From positions 1-13,948 of the forward strand of contig JAFDIC010000181.1 in NCBI GenBank assembly GCA_019308525.1: a stretch of DNA of 13,948 nt, given 5' to 3'. The notes beneath the pieces were generated by a model, which was not told where the DNA came from, did not search any database, and was given only the letters and a program-made list of their open reading frames with translations. The stretch comes from Deltaproteobacteria bacterium (GTDB lineage Bacteria; Desulfobacterota; DSM-4660; Desulfatiglandales; HGW-15). The position numbers were made by a program, and so were the translations under genes. Numbering within the stretch: the first letter of the stretch is position 1; the number at the start of each line of letters is the position of its first letter. Shown in pieces: positions 6,843-13,834 of the stretch.

Positions 6843-7871
6843 ATAGTCTTTCTCCAGGTCCAGCCTCACCTCAAACCCGTAAAGCCCACCGGCAAACTCC
6901 CTCAGGTAGTCCTGGTCACTGACAAGATCCATGTCCGCTCTGGCATCAATACCGAGAGGTATTGATTGGTCCGCCTTACCTATCAACCAGTACCTTGTAT
7001 CATTGGTCCTTGGAAAAGGACTCACGTCAATCTGGTCAGGGTCAGTCAGGTCCTTCGTCTTGATCTTGTCCTTCATTATGTCAAACATTAAAGTCCCCTT
7101 TGAATCCTTCTCCGCCACATAGCGATATTCAATACCCTGCATGAACCCCCTTTCGCTCATGTAGCGTTCGTAAAAGGTCGCATCGCTCTGATCCGATATG
7201 GCCCAGAAGAAGGGAACTTCGACGTCTATGCCGTTTAGTTTGGAATACCCTCCCCTTGGGGGCACGAGGCCTGTCTGCCTCCTTGTCTTTGCAGGGAATA
7301 TCCCGTAGGGGAGGTAGAATACGGGGTAGTTGCGGACCCTCAGAGTGGCATCCCTCACCTTGCCGTAGCCCTCTACGGTGACCTCTACCTCCTTTCCGGT
7401 TACGCTCCAGTCCGGCGCCTCGCCCTCACAGGTTGTCATCCGAAAATCCTTGATTACATAAGTGTTCGGACCGATCTTCTCTATGGAGGCGCCCCTGAGA
7501 TAGAAATTGTTTTCCTGGAGAAAGAGCCGCCCCTCCATCACTTTTCCCGTCCTTCGGTTGAGGTCGAAAACCCCCCTCTCTCCGCTCAGGACATCCTGAC
7601 CCACTTCCAGGCGAAAACCTCCCGAGACCTCCACCGTGCCCTTGGCTTCATTGTACCTGGATATCTCTACGCCGCCTTCCGCTATTATCAGGCCTTCCTC
7701 CTGGGAATAACTTATTCTGTCGGCAACGATCTCCCAGGGCATTTCCTGGTTTCCGAGAAATCTTTCGCTCAGTTGTTCATCAAAGGCAAAAAGATGTCCA
7801 ACGTCTTGAAGGACCAAGAAAAATATGCCCAGGATCAGGACAAGTCTTGATTTTTCCAGGGGCATATGCAT
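6840..7871 (-). CDS. lptD: LptD N-terminal part (signal peptide, periplasmic domain and first barrel strands), ended by an in-frame UGA
   Basis: LptD with LptE forms the outer-membrane translocon that receives LPS from LptA and places it in the outer leaflet. This 343-residue part starts with a signal peptide (hydrophobic core about residues 9-24, followed by HLFAFDEQ). It continues with the OstA/LptA-like beta-jellyroll (about 45-180: WEIVADRISYSQEEGLIIAEG and Cys148 in MTTCEGEAPDWS). The barrel entry RNYPVFYLPYGIFP and the segment VSDQDYLREF are both LptD-typical. It stops at a TGA (6842-6840 read on the minus strand), after which the same frame continues as LptD for another ~375 codons. 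Total length would be about 718 codons plus the stop position, normal for LptD. It follows folC by 15 nt, so it is translated from the folC operon; GAGAGACAG precedes the ATG. Confidence 0.88.
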   Translation of the reverse strand: MHMPLEKSRLVLILGIFFLVLQDVGHLFAFDEQLSERFLGNQEMPWEIVADRISYSQEEGLIIAEGGVEISRYNEAKGTVEVSGGFRLEVGQDVLSGERGVFDLNRRTGKVMEGRLFLQENNFYLRGASIEKIGPNTYVIKDFRMTTCEGEAPDWSVTGKEVEVTVEGYGKVRDATLRVRNYPVFYLPYGIFPAKTRRQTGLVPPRGGYSKLNGIDVEVPFFWAISDQSDATFYERYMSERGFMQGIEYRYVAEKDSKGTLMFDIMKDKIKTKDLTDPDQIDVSPFPRTNDTRYWLIGKADQSIPLGIDARADMDLVSDQDYLREFAGGLYGFEVRLDLEKDY

Positions 7872-7886
7872 CTGTCTCTCATTTCC

Positions 7887-9170
7887 CTACGACTCGTCCG
7901 TCTCTGCTGTTTTGGGGAAGAAGTGCTTCATTGCTTCTCCCACCGTAAACAGGGATCCAGTGATCAGGACTAAGTCTTGTGTGCCTGCCAGCCGCTTGGC
8001 CCTTTCAATAGCCTGGCCTATTTTCGGAACCACCTCACCGGCCCGTCCCAGGAGTGAAGCGGCTTCCATGAGTCCTTCCGGCTTCGCAGCCCTGAAATAT
8101 TCAGGCCTGGTGTATATTACGTAATCCGATTGGGGGACTATTCTTCGGACAATACCCTTTATGTCCTTGTCCTCCATAACACCCAGCACCAAGATGAGAC
8201 GTTCATAATTGAATCCGCTTTTTATTGCCCCGAGCATTTCCCCTATGGCCCTGGGATTGTGCGCCCCGTCCAGGACCACTAATGGCCGTCTCCCGACCAC
8301 ATGGACCCTCCCGGGCCAGCTCACCCCTTCGAGTCCTCTTCTGATTTCCTGGGAAGTGACTGAAAACCCTTTTCTTTCAAGCACTTCTATTGCCGCCAAG
8401 GCAATTGCCGCATTTCTATGCTGGAATCTCCCTTCTAATCCGACCTCCAGGGAATTGATCCTCCTGCCAAGGCCGTAGTAATGGAATTTCCGCCCCTTTG
8501 ATCGAAAGCGGACATCCCTGCCGATCCTTATCAGGGGGGCCTTCCGTTCTCTGCATATCCCCTGGAAAAGCTCGATGACCTGTGGCTGGGACGCTCCTGT
8601 CACCAATTCTATGCCCTCTTTGATAATGCCGGCCTTCTCACCGGCTATATCCAGGACGCGGGAGCCCAGGAAAAACTCGTGATCCCGCGAAATATTGGTT
8701 ATGACGGATACAAGAGGCCTGATAACGTTCGTAGCGTCCAGCCGCCCCCCCATCCCCACCTCCATTATGGAAATGTCGGTCCTCTTCCTTGCAAAGTATG
8801 CCAGGGCCATGGCTGTGGTTACCTCGAAAAAGGTAGGAGGCTCCTTCGGGTCTATTACAGCCAGGAATTCACCGGTGAGGTTTGCGACCTCATCCCTTGA
8901 TATCTCCCTCCCGTTCACCCGGAACCTCTCCGTGAACCGAACAAGGTGAGGCGATGAATAAAATCCGACCTTCAAACCCGCCTGGGTGAGGATGGATTCA
9001 ATCATGGCACCGACCGAGCCTTTACCATTGGTTCCCGCGACGTGTATGTATTTCCCCACCTCGTGAGGGTCCCCGAAGGCCTTGAGCAGGTTGACCGTCT
9101 TGTTGAGTCCGAACTTTATCCCGTATTTCTGGAGTCCGAAGAGGTATTTGATGGCCTCCCCGTATGTCAT
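7887..9170 (-). CDS. folC: Folylpolyglutamate synthase / dihydrofolate synthase family
   Basis: A Mur-ligase-like ATP-dependent enzyme that adds glutamate to folates, and in many bacteria also makes dihydrofolate from dihydropteroate. The 427-residue protein has the P-loop HVAGTNGKGS (43-52) followed by YSSPHLVRFTERFRVNG for folate binding. It also has EVGMGGRLDATNV, the DHEFFLG and IAGEKAGIIK metal/ATP motifs, and the C-terminal-domain entry WPGRVHVV with VLDGAHNPRA. Whether it is bifunctional cannot be read from sequence alone. ATG 9170 gives the family-typical N-terminus (MTYGEAIKYLFGLQKYGIK). GTG 9182 (GAGA 5 nt upstream) and TTG 9197 are in-frame alternatives, and the GTG has the better ribosome-binding site. 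It is 15 nt upstream of lptD and follows the helicase gene by about 110 nt, in one leftward operon. Confidence 0.93.
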   Translation of the reverse strand: MTYGEAIKYLFGLQKYGIKFGLNKTVNLLKAFGDPHEVGKYIHVAGTNGKGSVGAMIESILTQAGLKVGFYSSPHLVRFTERFRVNGREISRDEVANLTGEFLAVIDPKEPPTFFEVTTAMALAYFARKRTDISIMEVGMGGRLDATNVIRPLVSVITNISRDHEFFLGSRVLDIAGEKAGIIKEGIELVTGASQPQVIELFQGICRERKAPLIRIGRDVRFRSKGRKFHYYGLGRRINSLEVGLEGRFQHRNAAIALAAIEVLERKGFSVTSQEIRRGLEGVSWPGRVHVVGRRPLVVLDGAHNPRAIGEMLGAIKSGFNYERLILVLGVMEDKDIKGIVRRIVPQSDYVIYTRPEYFRAAKPEGLMEAASLLGRAGEVVPKIGQAIERAKRLAGTQDLVLITGSLFTVGEAMKHFFPKTAETDES

Positions 9171-9282
9171 CTTCCCAGTCACTGAATTCTCTTTCAAAGC
9201 CCGCGATAGGTCTTTGGAACCAGAAGGATTTTCCTATGCTGCGGAGGTATTCATGCTCGTGACGCCAAAGGGCCCGGGCTTC

Positions 9283-11457
9283 TTAGACTTTCTCCAGGGT
9301 CGTGTATCCCAGGTGGAGCAGCTTTCTTCCCGCGTTCCTGAACAGGACTTCCACCTTCTCCCTGTCCAGGAATTTCGATACAACCCCCTGGCCAAAGGCC
9401 GGATGACGGACCTTGTCCCCGGGGCGCAGCCCTTCATGACCCACTGCCTCCCTCTGGGGAGGACTTTTCTGTTTCTCGTGACTTCGATTTTCCGTATCCC
9501 GCCTTTTCCCCCCCCTGTAAGAGCAATACTCGACCACCTGGTCTGGAAGACCCTGGACAAAGGAGCAAGGGGACCCGTCCAGGAAGCTTATTGAACTGTC
9601 GTGGTATGAAGCTGACCAACTCCGACCTGCCTCCAGGCCGGGGTAGCAGATGAGTAGCTGATCCTTTGCCCGCGTGGCAGCCACGTACAGGAGGCGCCTT
9701 TCCTCTTCGTACATTTCCAAGTTCTTTTTCGCCCTTGCCGGGGGGAAAAAACCATCCATCACCCATATTATGAATACGGTCGTCCACTCAAGACCCTTTG
9801 CGGAGTGGACCGTGGAAAGCGTCAAAGACTCTCTCTTGGGATAGCCGATCAACTCGGCAGGGCTGTTTGGGGGTTCCATGATCAGGTCATCCAGGAAGGA
9901 TCTTATCCCCCTGTACCTCCCGGCCATCGATATCAACTGTTCCAGCTCCCTGTACCGCCTCGGGAAATCATCATATCTTTCCATCAAGATAGGCTCATAG
10001 TAATCCAGAACAAGCTTGACTGCCGCCTCCGGCTTCATCCCCTTCTCTGAAAGGCCCCCGAAGAGTTCCGCCAACTTTCGAAGCCCTTCTTCGCCCCTTC
10101 TCAGGCCCGCCCATTGGTCTACCTGCCATGGGTGGCACCTTTCCTCCTTTACCCAGTTTATTATGGACTGGCTCTTGCTCCTGCCTATGTTCTTGATGAG
10201 CCTGAGGACCCGGCCCCAGCTTATTGCATCGTCTCTGTTAACCAGCACCCTGAGATGGGAAAGGAGGTCCTTGATATGGGCGGATTCCAGGAACTTGAAG
10301 CCACCATACTTGACGTAGGGCACCCCCTGTCTGTTGAGTTCCATCTCCAGCTCAAAGGAATGATAGGCCGCCCTGAATAGCACTGCGATTTCCCTTATGG
10401 ATTGACCTCTCAGCATCAGTTCCTTTATGGATTGGCACACGAAAAGGGCCTGCTCTGGTTCCGTTCCAGTGTCGATAACACGAGGCCTCTCCCCGTCCTG
10501 CCTCCTGGTGAACAGGCACTTGGTGTAGCTTTCTACCGCTTGCTGCATGAGGGCATTCGTGAGAGAGAGGATGGGCTGAGTCGATCGGTAGTTCTCTTCC
10601 AGCTTGATTGTCTTGACCTCGGGAAAGATCTTCGGAAAGTCAAACATGTTCCTGTAGTTCGCCCCGCGAAAGGAATAGATAGACTGGGAGTCATCTCCGA
10701 CCACCATGACATTATGATGCTTTTCCGCCATCCACCTTATTATGTCGGCCTGGATAGTATTGGTGTCCTGGTACTCGTCCACCATGATATAGCGATATTG
10801 CTCGCCGAGTCTATCCCTGACATCCTTGTTTCCTGCCAACAACTCCCTGAAGAATATCAAGAGATCATCGTAATCCATCAACTGGTTTTCCTTTTTGTAC
10901 CCCTTGTAAAAGGATGCCAGCCTTTCAATCTCTCGGTCGTACTCGAGAAACTGGGCGTACTCCAGCCTCAGGATGTCTTGGATGCCTACTTGAAGATTCG
11001 CCGATTTACTCAGGATGTTGGCAAGTGTGGAACGCTTGGGGAAACGAATCGACCGCCTCTCTATCTGCATCTCCCTGACAAGGGAATGGATAACCTCCTC
11101 CATGTCCGACCTGTCAAGGATGGTAAAGGAATCTTGGAATCCCAGGAGAGACGCATTGGACCTTAACACCCTGTAAGCCAAGGAATGAAACGTGCCTCCC
11201 GATACCCGTCTGCACCTCTCATCAGCCAACCCCGCAGCCCGCTCCAGCATCTCGGCGGCCGCCTTCCTGGTAAAGGTCAACAGCAGGATGCTTTCCGGCA
11301 GTATTCCCGTTTCAACAAGCCGTGCCACCCTGTAGACCAGGGTCCTCGTCTTGCCGCTTCCGGCCCCTGCTATGACAAGTACGGGGCCTTCCAGCGTCAT
11401 TACCGCTTCCAGTTGGGCTGGATTCAATACCCTTTGGTAGTCTATTCCTGTCTCCAA
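9283..11457 (-). CDS. UvrD/PcrA-type superfamily 1 DNA helicase
   Basis: A 3'-5' DNA helicase used in nucleotide-excision and mismatch repair and in clearing RecA or RNA polymerase from DNA. The 724-residue protein contains all SF1A motifs in order: Q-motif LNPAQLEAV (11-19), Walker A AGAGSGKT (30-37), Ia LLTFTRKAAAEM, II VDEYQD (Asp227-Glu228), III GDDSQSIYSFRGA, IV LEENYRS, V STVHSAKGLEW and VI EERRLLYVAATRA. The tail GLRPGDKVRHPAFGQGVV is the Tudor-like C-terminal domain that in PcrA/UvrD contacts RNA polymerase. A linker rich in Lys, Arg and Gln precedes it. The start appears to be TTG 11457, with CAGG 7 nt upstream; no in-frame ATG lies before the Q-motif. It could be named uvrD or pcrA; sequence reading alone does not separate them, so no symbol is given. 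Confidence 0.94.
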   Translation of the reverse strand: METGIDYQRVLNPAQLEAVMTLEGPVLVIAGAGSGKTRTLVYRVARLVETGILPESILLLTFTRKAAAEMLERAAGLADERCRRVSGGTFHSLAYRVLRSNASLLGFQDSFTILDRSDMEEVIHSLVREMQIERRSIRFPKRSTLANILSKSANLQVGIQDILRLEYAQFLEYDREIERLASFYKGYKKENQLMDYDDLLIFFRELLAGNKDVRDRLGEQYRYIMVDEYQDTNTIQADIIRWMAEKHHNVMVVGDDSQSIYSFRGANYRNMFDFPKIFPEVKTIKLEENYRSTQPILSLTNALMQQAVESYTKCLFTRRQDGERPRVIDTGTEPEQALFVCQSIKELMLRGQSIREIAVLFRAAYHSFELEMELNRQGVPYVKYGGFKFLESAHIKDLLSHLRVLVNRDDAISWGRVLRLIKNIGRSKSQSIINWVKEERCHPWQVDQWAGLRRGEEGLRKLAELFGGLSEKGMKPEAAVKLVLDYYEPILMERYDDFPRRYRELEQLISMAGRYRGIRSFLDDLIMEPPNSPAELIGYPKRESLTLSTVHSAKGLEWTTVFIIWVMDGFFPPARAKKNLEMYEEERRLLYVAATRAKDQLLICYPGLEAGRSWSASYHDSSISFLDGSPCSFVQGLPDQVVEYCSYRGGKRRDTENRSHEKQKSPPQREAVGHEGLRPGDKVRHPAFGQGVVSKFLDREKVEVLFRNAGRKLLHLGYTTLEKV

Positions 11458-11495
11458 TTCTCAACCTGCATTCAAATCTTGAAATCTTTACCAAA

Positions 11496-12287
11496 TCATA
11501 CCAGGAGGACAAAAGGGATCACCATGGCGACGACCATCAGGATTATCAGGACCAAACCCAGGAAAAGGGCCATAAAGACCCTCAAGTATGACGTCCCGTG
11601 TATTTCCCTCAGACCTATTATCTGGACTATGAACTGCCAAAACCCTCCTATCACTCCTCCCACAAAGGGGAAAAACCCCAGGACCTGAGCCGCCTGGGAG
11701 TAGGCCACCACCCTGAAGGTGCCTTCGAACCCCTTGTTCCCCGCCTTCAGGATCATCAGACAAAGATGCATACCAGCACTCGCAAGGAACATGGTCACCA
11801 GCACAAAAAGGGGTATAAGAATCATGACAACCAAAAAGATAAGGCCCAGGCCGATCTGCCCCAACACGCCCTGCGCCATGGATGCGATCCCTCTCCACCC
11901 CGTCAGGAATTGCCAGAAAAAACTCAACATGGAACCGATGGATCCCAGGAGAAGTCCGAAGGCCAGGGGCTCCTTGATCCCCGTCTCGCAATTCATCTTC
12001 TTGAAGAACGTCTCGGGAGACAAGAGCACTTCCTTGAAGGTCTTGTATATCCCCTGCCAAATACCCAGCTCCAGCCGGTTTTCCCAGGGGGGTAGCTTCC
12101 CGGTCAATGATTCAGCATCACCGCCTTTCCCCGCCCCCATGTCCCCCTCTTCGGCAAATCCTTGTCCGAAAACCAACTCGAACCGCCTCTTGCATCTGGG
12201 GCAGGTCGCAAATCTCACGCCCGGAGGGATCTTTTCCCTCTGGATCTCCTTGGAAAAATTACAGTTGGGGCAAACTATGAGGACCAT
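11496..12287 (-). CDS. Zinc-ribbon and Yip1-type integral membrane protein
   Basis: A 263-residue protein with an N-terminal zinc ribbon of the MJ0042 type: CPNC (6-9) and CPRC (29-32), separated by a basic PPGVRFAT segment. A Gly/Glu-rich linker follows (about 43-72), then a membrane domain resembling the Yip1 family. I see about five hydrophobic segments: around 109-131, 143-163, 165-180, 195-225 and 235-263. The function of bacterial Yip1-domain proteins is not known; membrane organisation is only a guess from the eukaryotic namesakes. The start ATG 12287 shares its A with the TGA stop of the upstream small gene (TGATG), and GAGAGAAG lies about 7 nt before it; GTG 12290 is an alternative. 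The gene ends 38 nt before the helicase gene. Family assignment is by pattern, without a profile search. Confidence 0.75.
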   Translation of the reverse strand: MVLIVCPNCNFSKEIQREKIPPGVRFATCPRCKRRFELVFGQGFAEEGDMGAGKGGDAESLTGKLPPWENRLELGIWQGIYKTFKEVLLSPETFFKKMNCETGIKEPLAFGLLLGSIGSMLSFFWQFLTGWRGIASMAQGVLGQIGLGLIFLVVMILIPLFVLVTMFLASAGMHLCLMILKAGNKGFEGTFRVVAYSQAAQVLGFFPFVGGVIGGFWQFIVQIIGLREIHGTSYLRVFMALFLGLVLIILMVVAMVIPFVLLV

Positions 12288-12556
12288 CACTCATCTTCTC
12301 TCTCTTTTATCAGCCTCGCAAGTTCCTTTTTCCTGGACCATCTTCTCAAGGCTCCCAGGACACCCCCTTCTTTCATGCCTTCAAGCCTTTGGCTCCTCAT
12401 CTCCAGGCCTTCTTTTGTCTCGAGGGCCGCCCTTAGGCAAGGCGTCTTGTGAGGACACTCAAAACACTCCTCCCTCACCTCCCTCAAGCCCTCCTTGCCC
12501 ATGGGGAAGACCCTCTCAAGGATCCCGTAACACTCCTTTTCCACCTTCTCCGCCAT
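12287..12556 (-). CDS. Small conserved-looking hypothetical protein with CxxCxxxxC
   Basis: An 89-residue soluble protein, acidic at the N-terminus and strongly basic towards the C-terminus (RRWSRKKELARLIKERED). Near the N-terminus is Cys9 (KECYGILERVF). The centre holds CFECPHKTPC (31-40), three cysteines in a CxxCxxxxC arrangement that could bind metal or an iron-sulfur cluster together with Cys9; this is inference. No signal peptide or membrane segment is seen. ATG 12556 is preceded by GAGGA about 9 nt upstream. Its stop overlaps the Yip1-type start by one base, so the two are probably translationally coupled. It is the first gene of the leftward operon. I do not recognise a named family and assign no function. 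Confidence 0.72.
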   Translation of the reverse strand: MAEKVEKECYGILERVFPMGKEGLREVREECFECPHKTPCLRAALETKEGLEMRSQRLEGMKEGGVLGALRRWSRKKELARLIKEREDE

Positions 12557-12620
12557 ATGCTCGATTCCTCATTCAGCGCTTGGGCTCAGATCCAAACGGC
12601 ATCCCTCCGCCCCCCGTCAT

Positions 12621-12650
12621 CGACTCCAGATTTATACATTATTGGAGTCG
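12621..12650. promoter_or_regulatory. Perfect inverted repeat CGACTCCA-N14-TGGAGTCG, possible operator
   Basis: CGACTCCA (12621-12628) and TGGAGTCG (12643-12650) are exact reverse complements around an A/T-rich 14-nt spacer. The centre is about 70 nt upstream of the predicted plus-strand start. A minus-strand promoter candidate (TTGCCC read from 12665 to 12660, 16-nt spacer, AATAAT from 12643 to 12638) has its -10 in the spacer. This arrangement fits a dimeric regulator site; a hairpin in the leader is the alternative. It does not match the CRP or FNR consensus. Confidence 0.35.
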
Positions 12651-12670
12651 CAATATAAAGGGCAAATTGG

Positions 12671-12699
12671 TTGACACAAACACGCCTCAGTCCTATTAT
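12671..12699 (+). promoter_or_regulatory. Putative strong sigma-70 promoter directed rightwards
   Basis: TTGACA (12671-12676) matches the -35 consensus exactly, and TATTAT (12694-12699) matches the -10 at five of six positions, with the optimal 17-nt spacer. The start would lie near 12706, giving the Crp/Fnr gene a ~335-nt leader that contains repeat copy B. It may instead serve a separate short RNA in that leader. Confidence 0.6.
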
Positions 12700-12864
12700 C
12701 TCTTCCACATTAGGTTCGGGGTCGTTCCTTAGACCCATGAAGTGCGTGCAATCTCTCCGAGTCCGCCGCTTGGCCATGGAAGGATATCTTGGCCGTGCTT
12801 GGACCTTGAACCCAAAAAGCCGCTTCTGATACCAAAAAGGAATAACTCGTGAAAACCTTGAGAG

Positions 12865-13013
12865 ATTGAGGCCTTCGGAAAAGCTCCAGACCTGCCTGCC
12901 GCAGGCAGGTGCAAGGCGCGCAAATCTTTAGGAATGAGGCGTACATAGAACTACACCGCAGTGACTAAAGATGCAGCACAACGCAGCAGAAGGGGTTTTC
13001 GCGGAAGCATCAA
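12865..13013 (+). repeat. Dispersed repeat, copy B (~130 bp plus a 19-nt insertion)
   Basis: Second copy of the repeat at 5579-5708, same orientation. The outer arms ATCTTTAG (12924-12931) and CTAAAGAT (12965-12972) are unchanged and have the same 49-nt span. The inner hairpin has drifted (GGCGTA against TACACC, one mismatch). It differs from copy A by an exact 19-nt insertion at 12891-12909. It ends 27 nt before the ATG of the Crp/Fnr gene, so it would lie in that gene's leader. Confidence 0.85.
12891..12909. repeat. Perfect 19-nt palindrome inserted in repeat copy B
   Basis: CCTGCCTGC-C-GCAGGCAGG is a 9-bp perfect inverted repeat around one central base. In copy A the flanking bases CAGA and TGCAAGG are directly joined (5601-5611), so this palindrome is a clean insertion without an obvious target duplication. 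As RNA the loop is too tight for all nine pairs, so a stem of seven or eight pairs is more likely. No T-tract follows, so it is not a classical terminator. Confidence 0.7.
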
Positions 13014-13040
13014 GAATACTTTACAAAAGGGTAGGTCTGT

Positions 13041-13721
13041 ATGGACATCACCAATCATATAGCAAGTACCCCGCTCTTTCACGGGCTTCCCAGGGATCAA
13101 ATCGAAGACCTGACCGGTATCGTGGTTGACAGTACCTTTCATAAGGGTCAGGTTATTTTTTCAGAGGGTGACGAGGGTAATGGATTCTACGTGGTGATAT
13201 CCGGTCGCGTGAAGATATTCAAACTATCCCCGGATGGCAAGGAGCAGATCCTTCATATCTTTGAGAGGGGGGAGCCTTTCGGAGAAGTCGCCGTGTTTGC
13301 GGGAGAGAAGTTCCCGGCAAATGCCGAGGCCATGGAAGAAAGCAGAATATTCTTCTTCCCGAGGGATTCTTTCTCCGAACTCATCGCCAGGAATCCTTCC
13401 ATCGCCCTGAACATGCTCGCCATCCTTTCCAGGCGGCTGCGCAGGTTCGCCAACCTCATCGACGACCTCTCCCTCAAAGAGGTACCAGGGCGTCTGGCCG
13501 CATACCTGTTGTTTCTAAGCCACGAAAAGGGATCAGATACATTGGACCTCAACATCACCAAGAGCCAACTGGCGAGCCTGCTCGGCACCATACCTGAAAC
13601 CCTCTCGAGGATACTGGGAAAGATGGCCCAGCAGGGCTTGATAAAGACGGACGGGCGCCGTATCGAGATTCTGGACCCGACAGGCCTTGAAGAGCTGGCA
13701 GAGGCTGAAAGACGCCTTTAG
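13041..13721 (+). CDS. Crp/Fnr family transcriptional regulator
   Basis: A 226-residue cytoplasmic regulator with an N-terminal cyclic-nucleotide-binding-type beta-roll (about 12-115), a long dimerisation helix (about 115-142) and a C-terminal winged helix-turn-helix (about 150-215). The beta-roll shows GQVIFSEGDEGNGFYVVISG and GEPFGEVAVFAGEKFPANAEA. The recognition helix contains the Crp/Fnr signature E186-T-L-S189-R190 in TIPETLSRILGKM. There are no cysteines, so it is not an oxygen-sensing Fe-S FNR. In the phosphate-binding cassette Pro92-Ala93 replace the Arg-Ser that holds cAMP phosphate in E. coli CRP, so cAMP is unlikely to be its ligand; a haem/NO or other sensor is possible but unproven. 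ATG 13041 follows AAAGGGTAGG. It is apparently monocistronic, downstream of a strong promoter and repeat copy B. Confidence 0.93.
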   Translation: MDITNHIASTPLFHGLPRDQIEDLTGIVVDSTFHKGQVIFSEGDEGNGFYVVISGRVKIFKLSPDGKEQILHIFERGEPFGEVAVFAGEKFPANAEAMEESRIFFFPRDSFSELIARNPSIALNMLAILSRRLRRFANLIDDLSLKEVPGRLAAYLLFLSHEKGSDTLDLNITKSQLASLLGTIPETLSRILGKMAQQGLIKTDGRRIEILDPTGLEELAEAERRL

Positions 13722-13834
13722 CTCCAGAAAGCCCTTCATCTGACCACATAATTGGTAGCGCAAGCAAGCAGAAGGATCTCGGCCTTCCAGGTGTTACAAC
13801 GCGGGGACCGGTTGCTCTTCTTTTGTGCACAGAT

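Larger units (their letters stand above)
12557..13040. other. 484-nt intergenic region between divergent transcription units
   Basis: The region separates the leftward operon from the rightward Crp/Fnr gene. It holds, in order: an 8-bp inverted repeat (12621-12650), a minus-strand promoter-like pair inside or next to it, a strong plus-strand promoter (12671-12699), about 165 nt of plus-strand leader with long-range pairing potential, and repeat copy B (12865-13013) that includes an inserted 19-nt palindrome. Only a 30-codon ATG-led frame without a ribosome-binding site was seen, and it is not called as a gene. Confidence 0.7.

Noticed and set aside
6842..6880. UGA in lptD as a selenocysteine codon, given a GGUCUCCU/AGGAGGUCC hairpin shortly downstream
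   Set aside because: The hairpin has a tight 3-nt loop and lacks the usual bacterial SECIS apical features; LptD is not a known selenoprotein family, and the expected residue there is Gly, not Cys.
9198..9282. The gap between the helicase and folC reads open in one frame (LWRHEHEY..., FWFQRP)
   Set aside because: Short, without a start codon or ribosome-binding site, and it runs into the folC coding region out of frame; probably chance.
12737..12829. Thirty-codon plus-strand ORF in the leader before the Crp/Fnr gene
   Set aside because: No ribosome-binding site, and the composition shows no coding signature; it cannot be supported from sequence alone.
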